NCBI GenBank assembly: GCA_963681975.1
Contig: OY820613.1
Span: forward strand, 3,348,001 to 3,412,000
DNA: 64,000 nt
Direction of reading: 5' to 3'
DNA from: JANELJ01 sp024511395
GTDB taxonomy: Bacteria; Pseudomonadota; Gammaproteobacteria; GRL18
Shown here: piece by piece, positions 1-9,886 of the stretch
How positions within the stretch are numbered: position 1 is the stretch's first letter
Layout: each line of letters begins with the position of its first letter
Made by a program: the position numbers and the translations under genes
Notes under the pieces: model-generated
Told to the model about the DNA's origin: nothing
The model's database searches: none
The model's input: the letters and a program-made list of their open reading frames with translations, nothing else

Positions 1-330
1 TTTCAGGTAATGCAATCCTGCAATCAATCGAGTGCGTATGGCAGGAGCACCTTTAGTGGATACAAACAAAGCGCCCCATTCTTTATCAGGACTTTCCCGG
101 TCTATGTGTTTTGATAACTTAATCAACTCATGGTTTATGTCCAGCATGTTTTCAAGGCGCATCCTGAACAGGTCTTCCTGAGGTATTTTTGGCTGTTTCT
201 TTGCTTCATTCTGGTCTGGAAATTTGCAAGGTAATAAGGCTTATTTTACCAAAAACCTGCAAATTTAACACCCATAATCAAACAATATTTCTTTATAAAT
301 CAATGCTATATGTTTTATTCAGGGTGGACT
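1..330 (-). mobile_element. IS5-type element, 5' part of a copy cut by the window start
   Basis: This is the ATG-proximal end of the 1500-bp IS5-type element found many times in this window. On the minus strand it encodes the first ~65 residues of the transposase and ends at 330 with the terminal repeat seen in other copies (reverse complement AGTCCACCCTGAATAA). A one-base deletion just after the start codon (AAGCAAAG where intact copies have AAGCCAGAG) shifts the frame, so this copy is probably dead. It sits inside the leader of an IS4-type element. The flank on the right is GCAT; the other flank is outside the window. Confidence 0.9.
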
Positions 331-1669
331 GCATAACATTTTTAACCCGAGCACTACCCCTTAGGAGCGCAAAAACCTTTATTGAGTTACTAATGGGCAG
401 TTTATTAACTCAATCAGGGTTTGTAACCAGTGCTATCTGGATAGTGGACATGGCCAGGCAATGGCCCGGTTATTATAAATGGCTTGAAACCGGTCAGTGG
501 TCTTATCTTAAACTGATGAGACAGTGGACGGCCCTGTTTCTAAAGCTGTTTGGGGATAATCCGGTTTATCTGGCCATAGATGACTCTATCGTGCTGCGTC
601 ATTCCAAAAAGGCACCCATGAGTCAGATACACCACCAGCATGGTAATAAAACCAATCTGTCCCGGTATGTCAGAGGGCAATGCCGGGTAGCACTGGCTGC
701 GATTGTTAAGCGTTCTGGCTGTAATACGCCTCTGCCATTGTTATTACGTTTAACACCACAGGCCGGTAACAGTGGTAAACTGGTGATTGCCCGAAGTCTT
801 ATCCGGGCATTGCTGGAACCGCTAAAAGATAAAGCGGTTACTGTATTGGTGGACAGTTGATATATGCGCCGTTCTTTTATTGAACCGGTACAGGCTTATA
901 ATATGACGGTTATAGGTCAGGTACGAATCGATACCGTATTATATAAACGACCCTGGCAAGGTAAAGGCCGGGGACGACCCGGAAAATATGGGACACGTTA
1001 TACATAAAGAAGAAATTAAACGGCTGCCTTTAAATAAGGAAACCGTACACCTGTATGGACGTGAACAGCAGGTTAATTACCGAACAGCAGTGGCTAAAGC
1101 CCGCTTTCTGAATGGCCAGTCGGTATGCTTTGTCTGGTGTGAGTTTGAGGACTCTAAAGGGAAAAAAGACCACGTTTATTACTGTCAACAGATATGCAGT
1201 TAAGTGGTCTGGATATTATTGTCGCTTATGAAAAGCGCTGGTCGATTGAGCCCTTGTTCAATCAGTTAAAAAATGACTGGGGCATGAAACAGACCTGGCA
1301 GAAAACCCGGAAGGTGTTACATCGATGGGTACACATTATTGCTCCGGGGTATATTATACCTCAATTGCTGGCTATTAAATGCCCGGACCCGGTATTGCGC
1401 TTAATTGATAATACGCCCTGGCGAAAGAATACACCCATTACTGCCGGAAGAATACGAATGGGATTGATAAGGTATTTTTCGCAGGTTAGGGTCAGGGACT
1501 GGTGGGATGGGTAAGTCCCAAAAATTCCACCCGCCGGATACGGATATTTTAAGGCGATTTGAAGATTTGTTATAAAAACAATTTCAAAACAGCTGGTTAC
1601 AAACAAATTGTTAAAGAACGTATGAGCGAAACAGGACTCTCAAGGGTGAGCTGTCGCTCTAAACTTTAG
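331..1669 (+). mobile_element. IS4-type element remnant, left end lost to IS5 insertion
   Basis: This is the transposase part and right end of the IS4-type element that is intact at 44535-46257. The right terminal repeat ends with CTTTAG at 1664-1669 and the leader is missing on the left, where the IS5 copy begins. The next element (IS982-like) starts only six bases further on. Confidence 0.9.
333..1575 (+). pseudogene. IS4-type transposase, degraded
   Basis: This copy aligns throughout with the 429-aa transposase at 44629-45918 but cannot make it. The Trp codon after the second catalytic Asp (VLVDSW) is TGA at 858-860. An inserted T near 1005 breaks the frame at GTRYT. One A is missing from the A-run near 1165, and one G is gained near 1510 in the C-terminal WWDGK region. 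The YREK block (YEKRWSIEPLFNQLK) is still legible near 1226-1270. Several independent lesions indicate that it has been inactive for some time. Confidence 0.9.
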
Positions 1670-1780
1670 TATTTTAACCTGAATTCTGGATAAGAACTAA
1701 AAAATATTGAACTAAATGCCTGTTTCTCGATCAGATCATTTAATGACCAAATCAAATGAATTTGAACAAGGAACAGGCAA

Positions 1781-2662
1781 GTGACTACTATAGATGAATT
1801 GTATTGTAATATTGATGATTTCAACCAGTTCTTTTATCCTGAATGGGAAAAAACACTGCTGGAATCCGGTGATAAAAAGAGAAGACGACAAGGTGTAATG
1901 AGCCCCGGTGAACTGATGACTATCCTGATTAACTTTCATCAGTCACATTACAAAGATTTTAAGAGTTATTATTTATGCCATGTGCATCAACATCTTAGGA
2001 AAGAGTTTCCAGATTTATTGAGCTATAGCCGTTTCCTGTGAGTGATGTCATCGGTACTGGTGCCATTATGCGCTTACTTTACTCATTGCAAAGGAAAGCC
2101 CACCGGAATTGCCTTTGTTGATGCGAGCAGCATTAAAGTATGCCAAAACATTCGCATACTCAGGCATAAAGTCTTTGATGGTGTTGCTCAGCGAGGCAAA
2201 TCGACCATGGGGTGGTTCTATGGGTTTAAAGTTCACCTGATCATTAATCATAAAGGTGAAATACTGGCCACTAAATTGACGGCCGGTAATGTAGATGACA
2301 GAAAACCGGTTCCTGAAATGGCCAAAGACTTATATGGAAAGCTTTATGGTGACAAAGGCTATGTCTCCAGTCTTTTAAGTGATGAACTGTTTGAACAGGA
2401 TGTCGGGCTTATTACCAATGTCAGACGAAACATGAAACCACGAGCCATTGCATTGTGGGATAAGATTATGCTGAAAAAACGTTTTATAATTGAAACGGTT
2501 AATGATCAGCTAAAAAATATTACACAGATTGAACATTCACGTCATAGAAGCGTAAGTGGTTTTATGTTGAACCTTATTGGTTCTCTGATTGCCTATTGTC
2601 ATAAAAAAGACAAGCCGACAATCAGAATAGATGAGAGTGATATGAAAACTCTCTGTATTTAG
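1781..2662 (+). pseudogene. IS982-family transposase with one in-frame stop
   Basis: The start is GTG at 1781 and the product would be ~293 codons. IS982-type landmarks are the N-terminal block ending SHYKDFKSYYL, a first acidic motif FVDASSIKVC, a second in LYGDKGY, and a late Glu in FIIETVNDQLK. The only visible lesion is TGA at 2039-2041, after LLSYSRFL; both halves lie in one frame, so a single substitution could account for it. The final TAG at 2660-2662 uses T from the gene and AG from the inserted IS5. The original gene also ended TAG, as the right-hand duplicate ATTTAG at 4161 shows. Confidence 0.82.
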
Positions 2663-4160
2663 TTCAACCTGAATAATACCGTTTTAAGCCTGACCTCAAG
2701 CCAGGTTTAAAGCAGCAGATTGCTCCGGTTTGATAAAACACCCCATCAAACCGGAAATAATTTTGAGCCACAAAAGCCGGAGCTTATTGAGGATCTTTCT
2801 TAAGTTATGACCAGCGGCTACCATAACCACATTAATGGCATCACCGACTGCACCTTTCAGATAGCAGCGGTCTAAACGGCCATCGTTTTTCATATGACCA
2901 ATTTCAGGCTCAATCGCACTGCACCGTTTTAATGCCTTTTTAATACTTCGGGTAACGCCTCGTTTCTGACCTGAGATAAAAACTTTCGTGTCTTTTACTT
3001 CATGTCCACGATAACCCCGGTCAACAAAGCACTGTTCCGGTTGTACTGCTGTAAACTGTTTTATCTGCTCCAGTTGTGGTAACAAGGTATGTCCATCATA
3101 AGGATTTCCTGGACAACTTTGAGCCCCAATAACAAAGCCTTCCTTGTTGGTCACAGCGATACTGGCTTTAACCCCAAATTCATAAGGCTTATGAGCTTTG
3201 CCTTTACTGACACACTCGACTTCCGGGGCGTGTAAACTGTAAAGCTTGTTCTTACTGTGCTGCTCCTGCTCTATCAGTTTCTGTGCCTGTTCCAGAACCA
3301 CTTCAAACAGTGACTGAATATCAACAGAATAATTGGGCAGTTGTCGTTCAATATCCCTTTTAACGCGACCTAAACGGGATTTCAGTTTATTATTCATTTT
3401 CTTCATGCGTTTAAACTGTTTTGCATGAGCATAACGACTGGCCATTAATACATATTGAGGTCCAATCCGATTATAATTCTGGCGCAGTTTAATACCGTGC
3501 TCTTTGGACAGTTTAACCAGGTTTTCTCTGGCTTTGTTCAGGAGCTTTGAATCGGTTGGAAAAGCGATGTTCTTTTCCTGTACGGTAGTATCTACCGTGA
3601 CTTTCTTTAAACTGCCGGGCTTTATGGTTTTACTCTTTAGTCCGGCCTTAATGGTTTCAATCAGTAATTTTTCACTGCCTGACTTACCCAGCCGGTTACG
3701 CCATTTGGTCATGGTCGTAGGGTGTATAGGCATCTTATGCTGAAAGTATTCTTCTCCACAAAAACATTGCCAGTACGGATTTTCTGTCCAGCTTTTTACG
3801 ACCTGTTCATCCGATAAATCATGCAGATGTTTCAGGTAATGCAATCCTGCAATCAGGCGAGTGCGTATAGCAGGAGCGCCTTTAGTGGATATAAACAGGG
3901 CTCCCCATTCTTTATCAAGACTTTCCCAGTTTATGTGTTTTGATAACTTAATCAACTCATGATTTAAGTCCAGCATGTTTTCAAGACGCATCCTGAACAG
4001 GTCTTCCTGAGGTATTTTTGGCTGTTTCTTTGGCTTCATTTTGGTATGGAAATTTGCAAGGTAATAAGGCTTATTTTACCAAAAACTTGCAAATTTAACA
4101 CCCATAATCAAGCAATATTTCTTTATAAATCAATGCTATATGTTTTATTCAGGGTGGACT
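2661..4160 (-). mobile_element. IS5-type element, full length (1500 bp), TSD ATTT
   Basis: The ends are imperfect 16-bp inverted repeats (AGTTCAACCTGAATAA at the transposase 3' end, AGTCCACCCTGAATAA at its 5' end). It is flanked by the direct repeat ATTT at 2657-2660 and 4161-4164. It lies at the stop codon of the IS982-like transposase. This copy has more amino-acid differences than the other full copies and may be the oldest. Confidence 0.93.
2696..4039 (-). CDS. IS5-family DDE transposase (447 aa)
   Basis: This is an open 447-codon transposase. It has an N-terminal helical region of the DUF772 kind (residues ~15-130, including MPIHPTTMTKWRNR), then an RNase-H-like catalytic domain. Likely DDE residues are D150 (VTVDTTVQEKN), D340 (CFVDRGYRG) and E377 (SAIEPEIGHMKND). 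It differs from the other copies at several positions, for example DLNHELIKLSKHINWESL near the N terminus. It is intact by sequence; activity cannot be judged. The family is certain at superfamily level; the IS5 subgroup is not assigned. Confidence 0.9.
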   Translation of the reverse strand: MKPKKQPKIPQEDLFRMRLENMLDLNHELIKLSKHINWESLDKEWGALFISTKGAPAIRTRLIAGLHYLKHLHDLSDEQVVKSWTENPYWQCFCGEEYFQHKMPIHPTTMTKWRNRLGKSGSEKLLIETIKAGLKSKTIKPGSLKKVTVDTTVQEKNIAFPTDSKLLNKARENLVKLSKEHGIKLRQNYNRIGPQYVLMASRYAHAKQFKRMKKMNNKLKSRLGRVKRDIERQLPNYSVDIQSLFEVVLEQAQKLIEQEQHSKNKLYSLHAPEVECVSKGKAHKPYEFGVKASIAVTNKEGFVIGAQSCPGNPYDGHTLLPQLEQIKQFTAVQPEQCFVDRGYRGHEVKDTKVFISGQKRGVTRSIKKALKRCSAIEPEIGHMKNDGRLDRCYLKGAVGDAINVVMVAAGHNLRKILNKLRLLWLKIISGLMGCFIKPEQSAALNLA

Positions 4161-4350
4161 ATTTAGGTAAATGACTGGGTTCTTATCCAGATCTCAGGTT
4201 ATTTTAAATCAAGACGTTTTTTCGGTATAAACTGTTTTAGAAGCGGAATTACTGCGGATAGTTATAATGTTTATTAACGTCCGTCAAGGACTCTGTCCGG
4301 TAATGAGGTAAGATTAGTGATTAATTCTGGAAATATTACAGGGATATATT

Positions 4351-4511
4351 ATGGCTACCAGTTGGTTTGATAAGTTTCTAAAGTTACTTGGCATTGAAGA
4401 GGATATACTGGTTTTGACTCTAAAGCCGCTATTGACAAGGCAAGTGATAAGGAACTGCTGGCCTTAAAAGGTATTGGTCAGGCCACCTTAAAAATTCTGC
4501 GCGGCAAGTAA
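4351..4511 (+). pseudogene. Small helix-hairpin-helix protein, frameshifted
   Basis: ATG at 4351 (ACAGGGATATATT upstream) begins MATSWFDKFLKLLGIEED. A one-base shift near 4415 is needed to continue into KAAIDKASDKELLALKGIG and then QATLKILRGK, ending TAA at 4509-4511. LKGIGQATLKIL is a typical helix-hairpin-helix, a non-specific DNA-binding motif. With the frame restored the protein would be ~53 aa. I do not recognise a named family. The 150 bp upstream (4201-4350) holds no gene I can support. Confidence 0.45.
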
Positions 4512-4550
4512 TACTCTTAAGGTAAAAAGGTAGATACAGGACGTTACCTT

Positions 4551-4574
4551 GTTCCCATGCTACGGCGTGGGAAC
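4551..4574. repeat. REP-like palindrome
   Basis: GTTCCCATGC and GCGTGGGAAC form a 10-bp stem with one mismatch around TACG. No T-run follows, so it is not a standard terminator. A related hairpin lies at 47033-47051. Palindromes built on GTGGGAAC are widespread extragenic repeats in proteobacteria. Confidence 0.6.
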
Positions 4575-4611
4575 GCTTAACTATTCCTGTTGTGGTAAAT
4601 AATGACTTTAT

Positions 4612-6132
4612 TCACTTTTTCTGTATGAGTCTGGCCCATTTCTTCGGCCCGCTTTGATGCACAGAATCTCCGCTGCTGTCCACCGCCACCGTTACCGGCA
4701 TATCTTCCACCTCAAACTCATAAATAGCTTCCATACCCAGTTCCTTATAAGCCAGAACAGTGGCTTTTTTAATCGCCTGGGCAATCAGGTAGGCTGCACC
4801 GCCGACTGCAATTACATAAACCGCTTTATGCTTTTTAATGGATTCTATGGCTGCAGGACCGCGTTCAGCCTTGCCGACCATGCCGATCAGGCCGGTTTTT
4901 GCTAGCATGGCTTCAGTATATTTGTCCATACGGGTGGATGTTGTTGGTCCGGCTGGACCAACAGATTCATTTTTGACTGCATCTACAGGGCCGACATAGT
5001 AAATAAAATGGTTGGTAAAATCGACCCCATCAGGAAGCGGCTCACCTTTAGCCAGAGTTTCAACAATACGTTTATGGGCCGCATCACGACCGGTCAGCAG
5101 TTTTCCGTTAAGTAAAAGCTGTTCACCGGCCTTCCAGCTCTGAACCTCTTCGTGGGTTATACTGTCCAGATTAATCCTCCGGGCCTGGGGGGAGGCACTC
5201 CAGGTGATATCAGGCCAGTTGGATAATGAAGGTGGTGTTAATACTGCCGGGCCTGATTCGTCCAGGCTAAAGTGGGTATGGCGGGTAGCTGCGCAATTGG
5301 GAATAATAGCGACCGGCAACGAGGCGGCATGGGTTGGATAATCCAGCACCTTGACATCCACTACCGTGGTCAGCCCGCCCAACCCCTGGGCACCAATACC
5401 CAAGGCATTGATTTTATCGTAAAGTTCCAGGCGCAGTTCTTCAGCCCGGCTTAAGGTTTGTCCCTGCCCGGCTTTGCTTTGCAGTTCATGAAAGTTTACT
5501 GGTTCGAGCAGAGATTCCTTGGCCAGTAACATGGCTTTTTCCGGTGTACCGCCAATACCAACACCCAGAATACCCGGCGGGCACCAGCCGGCGCCCATGC
5601 CTTCAACGCTGTCAATAATCCACTGTACCAGATCAGCACTGGGATTAAGAGCTGCAAAACGGGCCTTATTTTCAGAACCACCGCCCTTGGCCGCCAGTTT
5701 AAAATGGACCTTGTCACCAGGTACTATACGAGTATGAATCACGGCCGGGGTATTGTCACGAGTGTTCTGCCGTTTACTGGCTGGATCGGACAGTACTGAG
5801 GTACGTAGAATATTATCCGGGTTGGTATAAGCCTGTCTTACGCCTTCATTAATCATGTCATCCAACGACAGCTTGCCTTCCCATTGCACATTCATACCCA
5901 CTTCAACAAAAGCCACCACAATGCCGGTATCCTGGCAGATAGGCCGGTGTCCTTCAGCGCATAAGCGGGAATTGTATAAAATCTGAGCAATAGCATCTTT
6001 GGCGGATGCTGACTGTTCCTGTGCATAAGCTTCACCCAGAGCCTGAATATAATCAACAGGATGGTAATAGGAGATAAACTGCAGAGCATCAGCAATGCTT
6101 TGAATGATGTCTTCTTGTTTAATCAGGCTCAT
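4612..6132 (-). CDS. fumA: Class I fumarate hydratase (4Fe-4S)
   Basis: It interconverts fumarate and malate in the TCA cycle. At 506 aa it has the length of single-chain class I (FumA/FumB) enzymes, with the alpha-type part first and the beta-type part at the C terminus. Recognisable segments are CAEGHRPICQDTGI and SDPASKRQNTRDNTPAVIH, then GWCPPGILGVGIGG and NCAATRHTHF, and the C-terminal YYVGPVDAVKNESVGPAGPT with TSTRMDKY. Cysteines in the first three contexts match the expected cluster ligands. The gene is open and uninterrupted and appears monocistronic, with a divergent HDOD remnant upstream. A choice between fumA and fumB as a name is arbitrary. Confidence 0.93.
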   Translation of the reverse strand: MSLIKQEDIIQSIADALQFISYYHPVDYIQALGEAYAQEQSASAKDAIAQILYNSRLCAEGHRPICQDTGIVVAFVEVGMNVQWEGKLSLDDMINEGVRQAYTNPDNILRTSVLSDPASKRQNTRDNTPAVIHTRIVPGDKVHFKLAAKGGGSENKARFAALNPSADLVQWIIDSVEGMGAGWCPPGILGVGIGGTPEKAMLLAKESLLEPVNFHELQSKAGQGQTLSRAEELRLELYDKINALGIGAQGLGGLTTVVDVKVLDYPTHAASLPVAIIPNCAATRHTHFSLDESGPAVLTPPSLSNWPDITWSASPQARRINLDSITHEEVQSWKAGEQLLLNGKLLTGRDAAHKRIVETLAKGEPLPDGVDFTNHFIYYVGPVDAVKNESVGPAGPTTSTRMDKYTEAMLAKTGLIGMVGKAERGPAAIESIKKHKAVYVIAVGGAAYLIAQAIKKATVLAYKELGMEAIYEFEVEDMPVTVAVDSSGDSVHQSGPKKWARLIQKK

Positions 6133-6276
6133 AGAATGCTCACAAGTTTTTGTACAGATCGGACAATGTTCACTATATTAGCAGAAACATCCAGAATTTG
6201 TCCCTATAGGCAGGTATTTCTGGTAGAAAGCGCTATAGTTAAACCATCAAGAACCTTTTTTCCAGGATGAAATTAA

Positions 6277-7137
6277 GTGTCTGACCAGTATACAGATACC
6301 CTGCAACGCTATATTGATAAAATGCCCAGTCTGTCAACTACAGTCACCAAAGTACTGGAGGTCTGTAACCGGCAGGATGTATCGCCCAATGATCTGAATA
6401 AAATTATTTCTCTGGACCCAGTGCTGGCCGGCAATGTGCTTAAACTGATTAATTCAGCCTATTATGCCCTGCCTAACCAGATCACCTTGTTGACCAAGGC
6501 CATTATTATTCTGGGTATTAATACGGTTAAAAATCTGGCCTTAAGTACAGCGGTGGTGGGCGCTTTAAAAGGGCATAAGAATCCCTATTTATCTATGGAT
6601 AAATTCTGGGCGCACTCTCTATGTGTTGGGGTGGCAGCTAAAGAACTGGCCGTTCTCAATAAAATCCCTGTATCACAGAGGTAGGAGTATTTTCTGGCCG
6701 GTTTGCTGTATGATTTAGGCAAAGTACCTATGGTGCACTGTTTTGAAAAGCAATATGCACAATGTCTGCAACAGGCAAAAATGGACAGCATTGATCTGTA
6801 TAAAGCTGAACAGCAGGTATTTGGCTTTGACCATAGTTTTTGCGGAGCAATAATTGCTGAAAAATGGCAACTTAGTGATGCTATGATTTCAGTTATAAAA
6901 TATCATCATGCTCTGGAAAAAGCAGATAAAGATCACAGACTTTTAATATCAAGTGTGGCAATTGCCGATCTTTATGCTAATATTTTCGAGATAGGCTCAG
7001 CAGGCAATCTGTCTCCCGGTAGTGAGCAGTATAAAAACATGCTGGAACTGACCGATTTATGGCTAGGTTTGCTACAGCAATACGATGCTGTACAGGCATC
7101 CATAGAAAAAGCCGTCGTGTTTTTGCATGTAAGCTAA
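6277..7137 (+). pseudogene. HDOD-domain protein, interrupted by one in-frame TAG
   Basis: The GTG start at 6277 has AGGATGA nine bases upstream. The first 135 codons give a classic HDOD start (MPSLSTTVTKVLEVCNRQDV, DPVLAGNVLKLINSAYYALP). TAG at 6682-6684 stops the frame after IPVSQR. The same frame then continues EYFLAGLLYDLGKVPMVHCF up to 7137, giving a normal HDOD protein of ~286 aa once the stop is read as sense. HDOD proteins are HD-related domains lacking full phosphohydrolase motifs and usually act in signalling. One point mutation explains the damage; a sequencing error is possible. Confidence 0.85.
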
Positions 7138-7197
7138 ACCGGCTTTAGCCGTTTAAAATCAAATTTAAGTCACAGGTGCAAGGTTCTTACGTTGACA

Positions 7198-7973
7198 ATG
7201 TAAATTAAATTCTGGGGCGTCAGGGGGTCTATTCCCTGCCCGGGATCCAATACCGTCCGTTACGGGGGTAACACGCTCTGTATAAAAGTCCGTTTTCCGG
7301 ATATTGACCGTTTAATCATTATTGATGCCGGTTCCGGTCTCAGAAAACTGGGCAATGACCTGATGTCCCGGCCTATGTACTAGGTACCCATATCCGTGTT
7401 TACGGCCCGGTTACTTACGAAGAAGACAGGTGGTCGGTGGACAGATGACCTATCGTTACTTCCCTATCCGGGAGGCGGAACTGGCGGCTAATATTCAGTA
7501 TTTCAGCTTAAAAGAAGAAGTAATGGATCTGGGCGATGGTATTGTGGTGAAAACCAAATATCTGAACCATCCGGTGCTCTGCCTACGATACCGAAGTTTT
7601 CCGCAATGTCTTTATTACCGATCCGGGGCATCCGGATTATGATCCTGAGATGGCAGAAGAAGGCGAACAGGTAGCGGCTGAGCAGAACCGTCTGATTGAA
7701 GAGTTTTATCATGATGCCGATCTGCTGGTGCATGACAGTCAGTACACTCAGCAGGAATATGAAGAAAAATACATTGGCTAGGGTCATGGCTATATTGAAT
7801 ATGTCTGTGTCGCTGCCCAGCGTAGCCGGGTAAAGAAACTGGCCCTGTTTCACCACGATCCATTACGTACCGATGATCAGATTGATGAGTTTACCGTCAA
7901 GTACTGTAATAAAGATTATTGCGGTGATACAGAGACTTTTTTTGCCAAAGAGGGTATGATGATTGAATTGTAG
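7198..7973 (+). pseudogene. Metallo-beta-lactamase-fold hydrolase, heavily degraded
   Basis: ATG at 7198 is followed at once by TAA (plausibly a former CAA), then in frame IKFWGVRGSIPCPGSNTVRY, typical of MBL-fold hydrolases. After GSGLRKLGNDLMSR about 20 residues that should hold the metal-binding HxHxDH motif are gone (near 7375-7385). A frame break follows near 7578, and a second stop, TAG at ~7779, sits where relatives usually have Trp (YIG-stop-GHG). The C terminus (KLALFHHDPLRTDDQID) is readable to the stop at 7971. It cannot encode an active enzyme. Confidence 0.85.
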
Positions 7974-8000
7974 TTAACCCTATTTTTATACGAGTATTTC

Positions 8001-8243
8001 ATGATTAAATCCTACCCCGATCAGTTGTTTGATGAACTGAAGCTACTGGCTAAATTCCCCGAAGAATCACACCTTGAAGGTCTAAAAATCCATAATAATG
8101 CCGATCCTACGCTTATTAAAGCGGCAGAATCACTATTCCATAAAGGTATGATTTCCCAGCTTGACGGCGGTTATCTGACTGACAGCGGACGTGAAATGGT
8201 AGAGCACCTGCACACAGTCCTTGATACCCTGGCTAATGCCTGA
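8001..8243 (+). CDS. TIGR02647-type small conserved protein (80 aa)
   Basis: The intact 80-aa acidic protein starts at ATG 8001. The pattern FDELKLLAKFPEESHLEGLKI followed by GMISQLDGGYLTDSGREMVEH matches the small gammaproteobacterial family I know as TIGR02647, often listed as a putative DNA-binding protein with no proven function. It is a short helical protein with a winged-helix-like LTDSGREMVEHLHTVL end. It stands downstream of the MBL remnant and just ahead of an IS5 copy that did not damage it. Confidence 0.65.
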   Translation: MIKSYPDQLFDELKLLAKFPEESHLEGLKIHNNADPTLIKAAESLFHKGMISQLDGGYLTDSGREMVEHLHTVLDTLANA

Positions 8244-8260
8244 TTTAAGTAATAATATTT

Positions 8261-9364
8261 AGTCCACCCTGAATAAAACATATAGCATTGATTTGTAAAG
8301 AAATATTGCTTAATTATGGGTGTTAAATTTGCAGGTTTTTGGTAAAATAAGCCTTATTACCTTGCAAATTTCCAGACCAAAATGAAGCAAAGAAACAGCC
8401 AAAAATACCTCAGGAAGACCTGTTCAGGATGCGCCTTGAAAACATACTGGACATAAACCATGAGTTGATTAAGTTATCAAAACACATAGACCGGGAAAGT
8501 CCTGATAAAGAATGGGGTGCTCTGTTTGTATCCACTAAAGGTGCTCCTGCCATACGCACTCGTTTGATTGCAGGATTGCATTACCTGAAACACCTGCATG
8601 ATTTATCAGATGAACAGGTAGTAAAAGGCTGGACAGAAAATCCGTACTGGCAATATTTTTGTGGAGAAGAATACTTTCAGCATAAGATGCCAATACACCC
8701 TACGACCATGACCAAATGGCGTAACCGGCCGGGTAAATCAGGCAGTGAAAAATTACTGATTGAAACCATTAAAGCCGGACTAAAGAGTAAAACCATAAAG
8801 CCCGGTAGTTTTTTAAAGAAAGTCACGGTAGATACTACCGTACAGGAAAAGAACATCGCTTTTCCAACCGATTCAAAGCTCCTGAACAAAGCCAGAGAAA
8901 ACCTGGTTAAACTGTCCAAAGAGCACGGTATTAAACTGCGCCAGAACTATAATCGGGTTGGGCCGCAATATGCACTAATGGCCAGTCGTTATGCTTATGC
9001 AAAACAGTTTAAACGTATGAAGAAAATGAACAATAAACTGAAATCCCGTTTAGGTCGTGTTAAACGGGATATTGAACGACAACTGCCAAACTATTCTGTT
9101 GATATTCAGTCTCTGTTTGAAATAGCTCTAAAACAGACTCAGAAACTGATTGAGCAGGAGCAGCACAGTAATGAAAAATGATGGTCGTTTAGACCGCTGC
9201 TACCTCAACGCTGGACATAACTTAAGAAAGAGCCTCAATAAGCTCCGGCTTTTGTGGCTCAAAATTATTTCCGGTTTGATGGGATATTTTATCAAACCAG
9301 AACAATCAGCCGCTTTAAACCTGGCTTGATGTCAGGCTTAAAACGGTATTATTCAGGTTGAACT
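8261..9364 (+). mobile_element. IS5-type element with internal deletions (1104 bp), TSD ATTT
   Basis: Both terminal repeats and the 4-bp duplication ATTT (8257-8260, 9365-9368) are intact. The transposase is not: a one-base deletion after the start codon shifts the frame (AAGCAAAG), a ~360-bp deletion joins codon ~263 (QEQHS) to the late NDGRLDRCYL region near 9175, and a further ~40 bp is lost before GHNLRKSLNKL. The second catalytic Asp and the final Glu are gone. An open stretch 8429-9181 remains but is only an N-terminal fragment. Confidence 0.92.
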
Positions 9365-9378
9365 ATTTAGAACAGAAT

Positions 9379-9879
9379 TTACCACTGGTTTTCAGAAATA
9401 ATCTCAGATAGAGGGCGTTGGCTGTCCCAGCCGGTTTCTTCCAGTAATGGCCTGTCAGCAAAGTGTTCTACATGACCTATACACAAAATAGCCACAGGCA
9501 GAGCGCCCTGTGGTGCTTTAATTAAGCTGGCCAGAACCTCCGGTTCAAAAAAAGACACCCAGCCCAGACCAATGCCTTGGGCTCGTGCTGCCAGCCACAT
9601 ATTCTGTATCGCACAGGCCACGGAGGCGATATCCATTTCAGGTATGGTGCGTCGGCCAAGAATATACTGTTCACGTTGACTGGTCAGGGAAACCACCAGA
9701 AGTTCGGAACATTCCAGAATACCCTCAATTTTCAGTTTCATAAATTCATCCCGGCGCTGCTGCAGAGCATCGGCGGTGTTCAGTCGTTCCTGTTCAACAT
9801 GGTCGTGGATGGCATGGTAAACACCGCGGACTTCGGCTTCGGGAAAGCAGTGTTTAGAGTGTGGTTTCGTTCCGGTCAT
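9379..9879 (-). pseudogene. bluB: BluB (5,6-dimethylbenzimidazole synthase) with internal deletion
   Basis: BluB cuts FMNH2 to make DMB, the lower ligand of cobalamin. The ATG at 9879 lies 7 nt after the cobO stop, as in cob operons. The N terminus (HSKHCFPEAEVRGVYHAI) is followed directly by HDHVEQERLNTADALQQRRD, which belongs ~60 residues later in the family. The missing part contains the usual R-RDxRHF and SVGxMQPW flavin-binding segments. The frame stays open, so the gene looks intact by length alone (166 aa instead of ~220). The C-terminal half (MWLAARAQGIGLGWVSFFEP) is well preserved. Confidence 0.8.
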
Positions 9880-9886
9880 ATCCGTT

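Larger units (their letters stand above)
1676..4200 (+). mobile_element. IS982-like element interrupted by an IS5 copy
   Basis: The element is bounded by ~22-bp imperfect inverted repeats. The left end at 1676 reads AACCTGAATTCTGGATAAG, and the right end, read in reverse from 4200, is AACCTGAGATCTGGATAAG. Both flanks show ATTTT, a possible 5-bp target duplication. It encodes one transposase and carries a complete IS5 copy (2661-4160) exactly at the transposase stop codon. Without the IS5 it would be about 1.0 kb, the normal size for IS982. Confidence 0.75.

Noticed and set aside
3504..3743. A recurrent ~79-codon open frame antisense to every IS5 transposase (also at 8677, 14959, 26198, 30832, 39046, 55797).
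   Set aside because: It repeats only because the IS repeats; it has no start context or family match and is best explained as a shadow frame.
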